This document shows, one piece after another, positions 1 to 12,456 of a DNA stretch of 64,000 nucleotides. Under the pieces are notes generated by a model. The model was given only the letters and a program-made list of their open reading frames with translations. It searched no databases and was not told the origin of the DNA. How positions within the stretch are numbered: the stretch's first letter is position 1; each line of letters opens with the position of its first letter. The DNA lies in NCBI GenBank assembly GCA_016630905.1, contig WBMQ01000008.1:124001-188000 (forward strand), in the 5' to 3' direction. This stretch comes from Capillidium heterosporum (Eukaryota > Entomophthoromycota > Entomophthoromycetes > Entomophthorales > Capillidiaceae). The position numbers and the translations under genes were made by a program.

Positions 1-797
1 TAAATGTTTTTGACTCAGTCAGTTCATAAATTTAGCTTGCAAAATTTTGGCCTTTGTAGTTTGCAGATGGTGTAGGAATAGGAAAAGTATATACCCGAAG
101 CTGCCACCTCCAAGCTTTAATTGAATAGATACCTACCCCCATTTGCAGTACTTGTTACCGATCGTATGAATTTTAATGGGAATAGGTCACAAAGGAAACG
201 GTTTAAAAGGTAATCTATGCAAACTACCATGGCTATGATGATTTTAACATATACTGAACTGTGTAAACAAAACTATCTATTTGAAACTTCAACTTCCCAA
301 ATAGGCTCATAAATTTCAGCTTTATCACAACCTAAAGTTTTCATATGTTTGACTAGTTGAACCTAAGGCATAAAAATTACGATAGTAAAATTAATTAAAG
401 TACAGTTTTGTGGCACATATCTATATATGAAATTATAGAAAAGCCAGCAATTTCGATATCTTTTAGATATTGGTAAAGATTTGCCACTATATCGGCGAAT
501 GCTCGGTCTACGAATTAGCTTACGATCAAAGGTTGGTCTCAGGATTTACTTTGCAGATGCCCGATCTTGAAGTGTAGAGTTTCTATCAATCTAAGTCAGA
601 ATAGAAATTGAAAATGTGGGGGAAGTAGGGAAATACCCTACTATAAAGGATACAAGGTTTCGACCCAACCTATAATTAAAAATTAAGAGGGGGTAGATAA
701 GGGGAAATAAAAAAGGATATGGAATCCTTGGAAATTTTAGCTACTATAACTTCCTTTGTACATCTCATTTAATTAATCTTTCAAAAAATATCAACTA
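1..797. other. Gene-free leader with a possible TATA element
   Basis: No open coding stretch, RNA gene or repeat is visible. A TATAAAG at 642-648 lies about 155 bases before the first lipase start and could be its promoter, but with one such motif in AT-rich DNA this is weak. Confidence 0.3.
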
Positions 798-2270
798 ATG
801 AGTGCATCTACCAGTCCAACTTTGACCAGCATCTCCGGATCCTCAACACCTTCACTACCAGAGTTTAACCGACACGTTGACATCCCCATATGCCTAGTAG
901 ATGGTTTCATGTGTAATCGCCGCCTAAATATTTTCCAAAACTTCATAGCAGAGCTAAAGGATGCTTACGCTTCAAAAGACCGACCCTGCCCCCAAGTAAT
1001 CCACCTTGATAGTGGTGGTGTCCGATCCGCCTACGACTCAGCCGTCGACCTCTTCTACCAACTGAAGGGTGGCAAAACCGACTTTGGTGAAATCCATGCT
1101 ACCAAGCACGGACATAGGAGGTACGGAAAGCTGTATAAAAGAGGATTGAAAGAGAATTGGAGCTCAACTAATCCTATCGACTGCTTGGCCCATTCATTCG
1201 TAAGTTATATTTAAATTTTACCCATATTTAAACAAAGCTAGGGTGGAAATACAGTCTTAACGCTACAAAAGTTACTAGACCAGCAAGTCTTTTACGGCTC
1301 AGATGGTACCAAATACAACACTAGTTCGGCATGGATACGATCAATCACCTGTATATCTTCTCCATTCCAAGGTACTACAGCGACTTACCAGCTGGGGCAT
1401 GCGATAGGAAAGCCAGAAAGAGTAGCTGGTTTCTCAATCGGTAGGATACTGTACGACTGCTGCAAGTTTTACGAAGTCTTTAATCTTAAAAGCTGGAGGT
1501 TCAATCCAATCCCCTTAGATTTTAAGATGGACCATTTCGATTTTACTGGTTTAAGTAGCTACTGCGACGCTGTAAAATCGCTAATCGAGTTCCAACAGTT
1601 CGACAATGGCCAAGATAACGCCGCCTACGATTTGAATGTTGAGCGGAATTCTAAATTGGACAAGGTAACGTTTAAAGGCACATTCTATAGATCCTATGCC
1701 GCTACAATGACCAATCTAAAAGAAAAGGGTGCAGATGAAGGTGACCATCAAATCCCAATAAACCACTGGTGTCTACCTCTTGTACATTTAGCTTACCTTA
1801 TGGGAACGACGACAGCCAACTTACCATTGTTCAAAGGTTTATCAAAGCAGCATATCAGAGATTGGAGGAGTAATGATGGTGTATGTCCGTTGATATCCCA
1901 GTTTCATCCCGATAAATGTGACAGTAGGTACTGTACGCATATCGACCTGCATGAAAAAGGAAATTTCGACTATCAGTTGATGGAAAGAGGACATTGGTAT
2001 ACTTCGACTATCCAAAACTGTTCCCACATCGATCTGATACCAGGGCTAAGTATACCAACCTCCATTTCCAACAGCTTTGTGAAATTTAATAGCTGGTTTG
2101 GTTTCAATAAATCTAATGGAGAGGAAAGTAATAACGATGCTTACGACCAAAGATATTTGAAAGATACCTTGAAGTTGGTGACCATCGATTATTGTAGGTT
2201 TTTGGAGGGGTGTACTAGAAGTTGGGAGTTTAAGTTAGAGGGTAAGGTTGGGTACGACTGTATGGATTAA
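798..2270 (+). CDS. Triacylglycerol lipase, family I.5-like alpha/beta hydrolase, copy 1
   Basis: Two exons, 798-1199 and 1242-2270, join across a 42-nt GT-AG intron to give 476 aa. It should hydrolyse ester bonds of acylglycerols. The layout matches bacterial T1/L1-type lipases (family I.5). An oxyanion region LVDGF (usually LVHGF) comes first. It is followed by HLDSGGVRS and DAVDLFYQLKGG, the nucleophile elbow AHSFGG with Ser133, a Trp/ISSPFQGT segment, YAATMT, the acid in SNDGV (Asp346) and the base in CSHIDL (His396). AHSxG rather than GHSxG is also normal in Bacillus-type enzymes. The intron falls inside the elbow, right after AHSF. No signal peptide is visible, only a Ser/Thr-rich N-terminus, so the enzyme may be intracellular or leave by another route. 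The next gene is a tandem paralogue. The family assignment is firm; substrate and location are inferred. Confidence 0.88.
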
Positions 2271-2962
2271 TTAATAAATTTATATTCCTTTGATCTAGTT
2301 GAATCAATATATCTTTGAAAAGGCGAGTTTTGAAGTTGGATTTGGATTTGTGATTTCCAATTTGTGGCCATGAAGCAATTTTGTTTTGAAAATTGACATG
2401 AGTTCTATATTTTATGCTGCTGCTTGGGAGATTCTGCTTCAAAGTAGGGACATATACCTATAGGAAAAGCATATTGTTGAAATTGTATACTAGTATATAC
2501 AAAGCGAAAACACTACAGTTTACAAATTCGATTGATGTGCAGGTATAAAGTGAGCATTTATTGAAGTAGTAACTTCCAAAGCTTACTAATTTCGACACGA
2601 TCTAGACCTTACTAAAGCTTGCTACTTTCACGGATTAACTCCAAGTTTAGCAATCACTATACTTTGCAAGGCAGGCTTTATGGGACTACCTTACAAATGC
2701 CTTATCTTAAAGCATATGAATTCTTTATTCGACTTGAATTGAATAAGAAATCAAAGATAATAGGATATATATGGGTATATTCTACCCTAAATGGTACATA
2801 GTTTCAAATGTGTATAAATTGAAAACTGAATAGAAGGCATATAAAGAAGGGGGAGGATCATACGATACGCCTTCCAAAGGAACTGAAATATAAAATCTTT
2901 GATTCTATTAAAGCCACAAATCCTTTCTTACATCTTTAACTTTTAAAAGTATCGATTACCTA
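2271..2962. other. Spacer between the lipases, putative promoter of copy 2
   Basis: AT-rich with no gene. TATAAAG at 2840-2846 lies about 120 bases before the second lipase start, a similar arrangement to copy 1. Short ORFs here show no family features. Confidence 0.3.
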
Positions 2963-4424
2963 ATGAATTCATCCACAAGCACCAGCCCAACACTAATCAG
3001 CACCTCAACCACTTCCTTACCAGATCTAATCAGCCCAGTCGACATACCAGTTTGCCTTGTAGATGGATTTATGTCCAACCCCAACTTTAACATTTTTTCA
3101 AACTTTGTCCAAGAACTTCAAGCGAACTATGCTTCCAAAAATCAGCAATGTCCCAAAATTTTCCACTTAGACAGTGGTGGTGTACGATCAACTTACGACT
3201 CAGCCATAGATCTCTTCTACCAACTCAAGGGTGGTCAAACTGACTTTGGAAGTTTGCATTCTGAGAAGCATAGGCATCGAAGATTTGGTAAATTTTACAA
3301 GAAAGGATTGAAAGAGGACTGGAGTTCAATTAATCCCATCGACTGTCTAGGGCATTCCTTCGTAATTCTATTTTCATCTAAATGTATTTTACTTAAATAT
3401 CTATTAGGGAGGTAACACGATCCTAACCCTACAAGAGCTACTAGATCAGCAAGTTTTCTACGATTGCGTCGGTACAAAATACAATACCAGTTCGAGATGG
3501 ATACGTTCAGTAGCCACCATCTCCTCGCCCTTTCGAGGTTCCACTGCTACTTACTATTTAGGCCACGACGTAGGAAATCCCGAAAAGGTAGCTAGCTTTT
3601 CTTTAGCTCGGTTGCTGTATGAATCTTGCCACCTCTACGAGACCTTTAACTTGAAAAGTTGGTTCCTATTAGATTTCAAGATGGACCATTTCAACTTCAC
3701 CATTTCTTCACTCTTCAACAACTGGAGGCACCTATTCAACTTTCAACCTTTCGACAAAGGGGTAGATAACGGCGCCTACGAATTGAACGTGGAACGTAGT
3801 TTAAAGTTCGAGAAGACAACGTTCAAAGACACATTCTATAGGTCATACGCCGCCACTATGACCAATTTGAAGGTAGGAAAGGATGATGATGATAAAGATG
3901 ATCATCAAATTCCTATAAAGCATTGGAACCTACCTCTCATGCACCTAGCCTACAAGATGGGAACTACTTTGACGTTGAACCAATTCAAAAATTTAACAAA
4001 GCAGGATAGGAAAAATTGGAAAAGTAACGATGGTATTTGTCCTTTAATATCACAATTTCATCCCAAGGAATGTGATAATGGGCACTGTATGCATATAGAT
4101 ATACAAAGTGAAGGGAAATTCGACTACCGGTATATGGAGATAGGATGTTGGTACACCTCAACCATTGAGAACTGCTCCCATCTTGACTTGGTACCGGGAT
4201 TAGATATACCGACCTATCTAAGGGCAAGTTTAATGAAATTTAACAGCTGGTTTGGTTTCAATGACTCTAATAATTTGAGTGAAAGTAATTATACTTATGA
4301 TCCAATTTACTTGAAGGAAATGTCAAAGTTAATAGTTGTCGACTATTATAACTTTTTGGAAGGATGTAGTTTGAGTTATAGATTTAAGTTGGATGAGAAA
4401 GCTGAATATTTTTGTATGGATTAA
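2963..4424 (+). CDS. Triacylglycerol lipase, family I.5-like alpha/beta hydrolase, copy 2
   Basis: Exons 2963-3361 and 3408-4424 join across a 46-nt intron at exactly the same site as in copy 1, giving 471 aa. The elbow is GHSFGG with Ser132. The acid is in SNDGI (Asp341) and the base in CSHLDL (His391). The LVDGF oxyanion region and DLFYQLKGG motif are kept. It differs from copy 1 in a run of Asp/Lys residues near residue 290 and a GCW in place of GHW before the catalytic His. Like copy 1 it has no signal peptide. Same strand, same exon structure and high similarity throughout show a tandem duplication. Both copies are fully open, so both are probably used. Confidence 0.88.
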
Positions 4425-4711
4425 TCTCAATAAACTAGACTTTTTAGTCATTTGATGTTTATCATTATATGCAGGAGTTGTAGTGATAAGAAAAGTGTAT
4501 AGAAAACTACGTATTTTTTCAAATGATGAAGGATTTAAAGCTTCTTTAAGCCAAAAATTGAACTCAATATAAATTACATAATTAGCTGACATTTCCAATT
4601 TCGATTGACCAATATGTATAAACATCACTACATCCAAAACACAAATTCCTTATCCAAGTGGAACTATAAACTCAACTTTGGAAAGACTCGAATTCGATTG
4701 CTTTAGCCAAG

Positions 4712-6110
4712 ATGGAGAGCTTGCCTACAGCCGTTTTAGAAGAGTTATTAGCTATTTTATAGCACCTGAAAAGTAGACTTACTAGTACTCGATAAGAATT
4801 TACAAGCAAAATTCATTCCCTCATCTACCAAGATATGATCTATTATATCAATTCCTCATCAAAAGTATGTCATTTTCAATTTAAAAGAGGTACTTAGAGT
4901 TACTAGAGGAAAATAAATGTAAAGAATGGTATATGAGTAGTGATCCCAGATTTTACATTTGGTACAGCTATATGTGATTATAGTTAGATGCAACTATGAG
5001 ATTCAAGGTTTCTACGAGGCCTGAAAAAAGCTTTACTAATAATTAAAAAGTATAGTGAGGCTATCCTTAAAATCTAAGTCACCCAACTTTACCAATTTTA
5101 TAGACAAACTGGAAAATTATCAATTTGATGAAATATAAACTCAACTTCACAATTATACACCAATTAATGGGCTTAAATATAGAGGATATAGGTTTGATAA
5201 GTTGAAGTCCTTAAAGCTTTATATCAACTCAAAGTCTAACTTGGAAGATATTTTGTTAGCAACTAACCCAACTATGGACAGCTAGAAATAAAAAATCAAA
5301 GGTTCAAAAAGGCTTGTATTCGTATTATTAAATGTCCAGCTTTAGAGTTCCTTTATATTGAAGCCAAGGAAGCAGATTTCTTTTTCTTTTCAGTAATAAG
5401 CAGCAATCTTTCAAGTTTCTACCAGTTTAAATTTGATACAGAGCTGCTATGTGACGATGAACTTAAGACTTGGCCATATCTATGAAGTTGTACACATTTT
5501 ATTATACTGCCGATAGTGACCTCAATAGTAAGGCCATCAATTATCGGATTGATATCATCTACTGGTCTAAGCTCAAGTTCCTTGATTTAAACTTCAATGA
5601 AGAACCATTCACTTTGACAGGGGGCTGGAACAGTTTAATTAGGCTCTTTATAAGTATCCTACACTACTCCGATTCCAATTAGTATTTCAGCTTGGAACTA
5701 AGGATGTAAACAACTTTGACTTGTTGCAATGTCTGCTGATTAAACTTGTCAACTTGAGACTGGGTATTTTGGAAATCTCCTATCTAAATATTTCACCTTC
5801 TAGCTTTTTATCTGATTTAACAAACCAAAACTAGACTGCTTGGAGGACTTCATCCTACCGTTTATACATTTCCTGATAAGCCAAATGAAGCTTCAGCAGT
5901 TGAAAATCTGCTTTAATGAAGGTGTCTTCAAAAGAATTGGCGCCGGCCTTAAGTCGATGTTGAAAGGTAAGTCAAACTTCCCTAGGCTGGCAATGCTTAG
6001 TTTAACTTTGGCATCGTACCTATTTGAAGATTGATTTGTAAAAGGGAGCATGAACCTCAAGAAGATTAGTTGACCTAAAAACTACCAAAGTACTATCAGG
6101 TACCTGTAGG
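4712..6110 (+). pseudogene. F-box/LRR relic 1
   Basis: The reading starts MESLPTAVLEELLAIL, an F-box start, and continues through LRR-like pieces such as the ORFs at 5470-5682 and 5840-6034. It is broken by many stops and frameshifts. It ends at TACCTGTAGGTAAGT (6101-6115), which looks like a conserved last-intron donor shared with other relics in the window. F-box/LRR proteins normally recruit substrates to SCF ubiquitin ligases. This copy cannot make one. Confidence 0.7.
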
Positions 6111-6962
6111 TAAGTGGTATGAAATTTGAATTTAGACACAAGTTTGGTTGGTATCACCAGGTTTCTAAAGGACTCAATTTAACGTAGCTTACATTTTATC
6201 CTTTACATCAGCTCCAACACCTGCTTCATATTTTTTACTAGTATATGAATAGGAAAGTTCGAATATAATATGAGACTAACAGTTTTCCTAACAAATGATT
6301 TTTCTATCTATTAAATAAAAAATTTGTTTTATAAAGAAAGCTCAAGATATGATTTTCAAGTTTGAATGTTTCTCTCACTATTAAACTTTGGTCACTTGGT
6401 GTACTTTTGGATTGCTTTTTGTAATGTTACGTCTTACACCTATATATAAATCAAACTAAATAATAGCATTTGTATTTTTTCACTATTTGTACATATGTAT
6501 ACTTTACTAGATCTTCCTCCAAAAGCTATATTCTTTCACCTGCATCGTTTTACACTTTTGTGCATCAAAAAATAAAGCATAGGTTAATTCTGCTAAAGTT
6601 TGATAGTGTATATATATATATTTATATTGATTTTAAAGCATAGTGGATTTAATCAATTTTTTATTAGGTATGGAGGTACTAAAGTGATCCAAAATTTTTG
6701 CTTCATTGCATTATTTCCCATCTAAAGCTGTTGCAAAAGTTTCGGATCCAAATAGCTTTAAAGCTTCCTAATTGGCTAGCTGAATCTCAGTTCAGTTCAC
6801 AATGCTGCTTTTCGATTGCTAAAGCCATTGTTTTATCTTTTAGTTTTAAAATCAACCCAGAAAATCAAGACCTCGACTCTTTCATCAGCCATGTAGGCCA
6901 GTTCCTCGACATATATCGACAGCAATCTTATATCTCACTTTTCGAATACAAATTCAATTGAT
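6111..6962. other. Spacer before the potassium channel
   Basis: AT-rich, with a TA-rich run near 6608-6625. An ORF at 6698-6961 ends just before the channel ATG and shows no domain. I read it as 5' leader, not a gene. Confidence 0.3.
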
Positions 6963-8871
6963 ATGGCGATACCTCAATTACTTTTAGGAAATAACCAGGT
7001 CGATACCGCCCTTTTCAACTACCGGAAGCGGCGATATCTACCCATGATAGTAGCTTTAATAGCGCCCGTCTCCATCCTCTTATCCTTACCGCCTTTATTT
7101 GGTAATTGGTTTAGTGTAACGACTAATTTGGCTTACGATGAGGAGGTCCGACTATTTTTTAGTGGTTGGTGGGCTAATAAAGATGCCAAACCTTTTGAGA
7201 TAACAATACTTATTTTAGTAGCGCTTTTAAATCTGCTGATTACCAACGTAGCGCTTATTTGCAGATTTTTAGATTGGAGAGTGGTTTTAAATACTTGGAT
7301 AGCTATCACTGGATATTTGCTCCATGGTAAATTTTTTATGCATTTGAGCTAAAAGTCAATTTTTATACCTTGTAGGGTTATTCATGTTGGTATCGATGGT
7401 ATATTTTGAATTTTTTACACGGTATAATCCCAACCCTCAATATACAATTGATTTCATCGTTGGATTGATAGGATGTACCATATCTTGGATTTCAGGTATC
7501 ATGTTGATAATCGACTACTTTATCAATGATAAGCTACAAAGAAGAGGCTCTGGTTTATCGATGAAGCAACGCGAATTGGTACTTTTTGCAATCTTTACAA
7601 CTTTATGGTCCACGTTTGGAGCACTTATGTTCTCTTATTATGAGCAATGGTCCTTTGTTAGAGGTATCTACTTTACATTGGTAACGATGACCACTATAGG
7701 CTTTGGAGATTACCGGCCTAATGGAATAGCCATGCAAATTGTCCTTTTCATTTATGCACCCATCGGAATTGTATCTACTGGTCTCCTCATCAACGCTATA
7801 AGGAAGGTCATTTTGGATCACTTTCAAGATTTATATATAACCAACTTGGAGAAACATAACTTGCGCCTGGCAGCTTCAACAACCGTCAATTCGTACGTAA
7901 GATGGGATTTAAGCCTCTTTGATCGATTTAAATTAGTTTGGAGGAAGATAGCCAGAAGCCAACCGTCTACCATCTCAGCGCAAAGAAACCCAACTTCAGT
8001 TTCGAACCAAACTAGTACTGAGGCATCCGAACACAATCGACTCTGCAAGGAGAAATCGCACCAACTGATGCGACAGATGCAATTTGCTATACTCTACCTC
8101 TTGATTTTCTGGTAAGAGTTGTCTACTATACGTCTGCTAACCTTCAGGTTCTTAGGGGCTTTTATTTTTATGTTGACTGAGAGTTGGTCCTACTTTGACG
8201 CAGTCTACTTCTGCTTCGTCACCTTCACAACTATTGGTTACGGAGATATAACGGTTCAAACGTTCATAGGCACCTGTTTCTTCATAGGATACGCGCTCCT
8301 GGGTCTTGTGGCAGCTGCTTACTTTATATCGATGGCAGCCGAGCTCTGGTCTAATGCTCTGCATCATCGTCAGCACAATGTTAAGTTGAAGCGCGTCCTC
8401 AAGGCAGCCAGCTCCTCTGCCTCCATCTCAGCCCTTAACTTAGACCCCCAGCAGCTGGAACTCGAAGCTGGTACAACTCATCATCTCGAACATTTTATCG
8501 AATTCCTAGATAAGACGCATGATAGCAGCACCCGAAATCAAGTCTGCAAGCCCAAGGTTTTCATCGAGGTCACTAAAGTCTACCAGTACCATGTTAAGCT
8601 CATGGTTCAAAAGTTACAAAGTAACTCATCAATCTGCCCTGATGAAATCGAAGCTGATTGGGGCAAGTTGGAGGAGTTAAGTAAGAAGTTTACCAGTTAT
8701 TTGGAAATGTGTGGCAGTTCTTTGCCCGATACCGACATAACTTGTTCGAGACTGTCTCCACCAGTACGATTTCATACTTTCCGTAGAAACTATCGAGCTA
8801 GACCTCGACCGCGACCCTCCAATTCGGGTGGAGTTAACGTCGTTAACTTTTACAACCCTACCACAATCTAA
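6963..8871 (+). CDS. TOK1: TOK-type outward-rectifying two-pore potassium channel
   Basis: Exons 6963-7326, 7376-8111 and 8148-8871 join in frame to 607 aa. The introns are 49 and 36 nt. Two selectivity filters are present, TIGFGD at about residues 228-233 and TIGYGD at about 395-400. Each lies between hydrophobic helices and is preceded by a pore helix. Four further hydrophobic segments lie ahead of the first pore, which gives the eight-helix, two-pore plan found only in fungal TOK channels. The last 180 residues are a polar cytosolic tail. Such channels release potassium at the plasma membrane on depolarisation. The family call is firm. The symbol is by family resemblance to yeast Tok1. Confidence 0.92.
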
Positions 8872-9464
8872 GTTTTACTTGCACGTTTTACTTTTAAGCT
8901 TCTTTAGTATATGTTTAATTAGCTTACTGTTTTAACTCACAAATAAATTTAGTTGTTGGGGTTTTCTATCTTTTGGTGAACTGTACACTTAAGTTAATCT
9001 TTAGTACATTTGTCATAGGTAAATATCAAAGTGCTTATTAATCTGAAAAATATAGTTCTACCAATATCTAGACTCTTGGAGAGAATATTCTTTTTAAAGT
9101 ACATGCTGTATACTGCTTTTTACTACCTTTCTAGTGATACCAAAACTTCGGTTTATTGGCCATATTTTGTATTATTTAAGAATGTTTCTCAATTTGAAAA
9201 TTATATATATAAATTATATAGTATTTCTAATATTCAAATATAGTAGTTTCTATTGAGCTAAAAATTAAATACAATTGAAAACTATGTAGTTTCTTTAAGC
9301 AGGTTTTTACTTTCTATAAACCAATATATCCAGACCATAAGCTAATTTTATTGAAAATTCTACTGGCTCAATAATAAACGTCAACAGTACTTGAAGCTTC
9401 TAAATCTTTTTTTAAAGCGAGCCATTTACTCAGTTTTAAAAAGACCTTATCCAGCTTATTAGTC
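8872..9464. other. Gene-free spacer after the channel
   Basis: AT-rich, no recognisable gene. A 70-codon ORF at 9031-9243 has no ATG start and no domain. Confidence 0.3.
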
Positions 9465-10856
9465 ATGATAGACAATTTGCCAGTGATTGTCCTAGAAGAA
9501 TTTATTGTGGTGGTGTATGTATCATACAAGATAGGTATCCTAGTATTCAAAAAAAGTTTCCAGGCAACTATCACCCTTATTATCTACAACGCCGAATTCT
9601 CTTCCAAAAATATATCCTATTCTGAATTAAAAAGATTCAAAGCATCGCTTAAAAGGAAGGTATAGGTGGAGAACAGCATACAGATGTGGCAATCCCAAAG
9701 CTCATTTTAGTACTACGAGAACTGAGCATTAAGCACAATTACAAGATTCAAAATCTTGAACAGACTGGGCAGATGCTTCTATCAATCGTTGAGAAATACA
9801 ACAGAGCTGTAGCCAAAGCTAAACTGGTTAATTTCGATAATTTTTAGGTGAACCGGAGGCCTACATTAATTTGTTCAAGTTTAAGCTCGATCTCAGGATT
9901 ATCGACCAATTGACCAGTCTCCTTCAATATTATAGGAATGAGTTTAATAAGTTGAAATCTCTAGAACTACATGTATGCTTACACTTTAGAAAGGAAGTAT
10001 ACACTATCAGAGACCATTTTAATCGCAAACAGTTCGAACTTGGGTTCAGCAATTCAGATATCCAAATTTGACTTTCCATCAGAGCAAAGGAAACGAACTT
10101 TTTCACCGCGGCAAGCACTAACCTCTTAAATTTTCATAAATTCGAGCTAGGTATGGATCAAATATTCTGTAACGATAAACTTCAAGCGTCACTGATCTTT
10201 ACTAGGCTATTCAAGCTATGCTTTAATTCCGGAAAAGAAATTAGCGACAGGGTTATTAGATACCTAGCCGACGGTAACTACTGGCCTAGGCTCACTTTTC
10301 TCATTTTAAACTGTAATTACGATCCTTTAACTTTAACTGAAAGCTACGGCAACCTGAAATATCTCTCCCTAGCTATTATACAGTACCTTGATCCCAATAA
10401 GTACCTCAGTTTAATGTAGCTTCGAAACTTCCATCTCTATACTATCAACCGAAATGATAACAACTTACTAAAAAGCCTGCTGATCAAACTTGTCAACTTG
10501 AAGGGCCTCAATCTTATGAGTGAAATTAAATGCCGGCTTTTCAGTTTCTAACCTGTAGCTCAATACCATAAGCTAAATATGAATCTGCTAAAGAACTTTA
10601 CACAACCGTCCGCTAACTTCCTAGGGAACTAAGCCGAACTGTAGCAATTTAAAGTAAAATTTATGAAAGTATCTTTAAAGGCTAGTGTTCCAACCAAGTC
10701 AATGTTGAAAGGTAAAACCAACTTTGCTAGGTTACAGGTACTTGAGCTTTTCAAAGTGCCTGGTATACTTGAAGATTGGTTCGTGAGGGAGAGTGTGAAG
10801 TTCAAGAAAATCATTAATCATAAGGGATTCTTTTAAGATACTATTAGATATCTGTA
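9465..10856 (+). pseudogene. F-box/LRR relic 2
   Basis: Starts with an ATG and an F-box-like MIDNLPVIVLEEF, followed by an FQATITLIIYNAEF segment like those of the other family members. LRR pieces follow at 9871-10071 and 10153-10419, for example YLADGNYWPRLTFLILN. Internal stops and frame changes separate them. TATCTGTAGGTAAGT (10850-10864) repeats the terminal splice-donor signature of relic 1. Confidence 0.72.
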
Positions 10857-10864
10857 GGTAAGTG

Positions 10865-12300
10865 ATATGCATTTTCAATTTCGATATATATCTGGTTGGT
10901 ACTATCAAACTTTAAAGACCACTATTCCTCCTTAGCGACATATCTACTTTTGTTCAGTACATCAATTCTAACGCCCTTCCAAGCCCATATATCTTGATAT
11001 CCTTGAACTTTAGACTCTGATCGTACTTTTGAGCTACTTTTTTCAATACTACTCTTGACATCAATATATAAATAAAAGCAAACATGGTTTAATATATACT
11101 ATGGTAATATTTATATCAATGCGTATTTTCTGTTATCCTCCTTTGCCAACCTGAATCCTATAATTTACATCGACTCCAACAATACATACCATAAACCTGA
11201 TCAATTTATACTTTGAGTAGTCGTACCAATTTTTTAGCACATAAGTCCACACATTAAAATCAAATAGCTATCTGTACATAAATAGTGATTTTAACATGTA
11301 TAGCTTTAATTAGTCTTTGTTTAAATATATACGTTTAATATTTCGAGCTTATCAAGCTGAGTTTATAAAATACAATTTTTTGGAGGAACCAGCCAGCTAC
11401 TTTGGAATATTCAAAAGCACCATATACACTTTAAATTCCAAGGAAATTGAGTACAAGTATCAAGATCCTAGAAAAACCAGTCCTAATCACAACATTCGAT
11501 CAAACACTAATCTACTGCTTTTTTCTGCCGAGTAATGCTACTAATCCAACTTGTTTTTGGGAGGTGTTAGCGTTAAGTCCAAACTAGCTTATCTCTAATA
11601 CTAATGTTTTACTATTTACGTATAAATAGGTCTTAATATCCATATTAATTGGATAATAGTTCCAAAAACTTATCAATATTACGTTATATTTTACTGAAGT
11701 TGCTTTAAATCCTAACCCAAAGCCTTTCAAAACTCTAAAATCTGGATGCACTTCAACTTGCCAACAATTAACCTGATATCTCTGATATATCGCATCGCAA
11801 AACCTGTGATTGGATTCTAGGAAGGAAATCGAGATCAAAGGTTCAAAGTCACACATACAAACTTGAAAGGCTTTATTGCCATATTACTTTATAAATACGA
11901 TGTCGCTGCTTCACTTACCTCATGATCCAAGCTCTGATATTGTTTACAAGTTTGCACCCTCCCATCTACTTATTTGCTAGGTAAGCCCGGCTAAGTTTTG
12001 CATTAGCGTGTACCTTGTGACGCTGGTGTGATCTTTGACACCTGTCACCTTTCATTTTGCCAATTAGGGAATGTGACTTGCGCAACGGCAGTAGGCTTAA
12101 TTAGCAAACTACATATATAGGAAAATGGTCTTGAAGTTTTTTTCTAGCTTTCGGTTGTAGGATACGAAATTGATATATGTACTTTTTTGTATGTTTACTT
12201 ATCAAAGGTTGGCTTCAGGTATGTACGAATAAGTGGTGTAACCCATATAAGTATTTGGGTAAAAGCCAATTTATAGCTGAGTAAAAAAGTCCCCGTCAAA
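10865..12300. other. Spacer before the LPMO array with weak ORFs
   Basis: No firm gene. An ATG-initiated 90-codon ORF on the minus strand (11584-11856) shows no domain and is treated as unsupported. The stretch near 11877-11960 resembles 13290-13380 and the region near 14812, so it is the left edge of the tandem repeat unit carrying each LPMO gene. Confidence 0.35.
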
Positions 12301-12304
12301 CTGA

Positions 12305-12319
12305 TGACTTGGATACTAA
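12305..12319 (+). promoter_or_regulatory. Candidate upstream element of LPMO copy A
   Basis: TGACTTGGATACTAA lies 82 bases before the TATA box. LPMO copy C has the same word with one change at almost the same distance (15168-15182). Copy B keeps only TGACCTG in this place. The binding factor is unknown. Confidence 0.4.
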
Positions 12320-12386
12320 CAAGTGTTTAATAGCATATATGAATCAGGATATAGAGGTATTATTGCCTTCATCCCAGAATGGGGCC

Positions 12387-12394
12387 TATATAAA
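12387..12394 (+). promoter_or_regulatory. TATA box, LPMO copy A
   Basis: TATATAAA lies 70 bases before the ATG. The same octamer occurs 71 and 69 bases before the starts of copies B and C, so it is a conserved core promoter and not chance AT-richness. Confidence 0.65.
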
Positions 12395-12456
12395 CATAGA
12401 GGCAATCCAATGGCTCTATAAACAAAAACTTCAACAGCATTGAAATATTCAACGCC

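Noticed and set aside
6698-6961. An 87-codon ORF ending at the TOK channel start
   Set aside because: It stops just before the channel ATG, lacks an ATG at its own start, and has no domain. More likely 5' leader.
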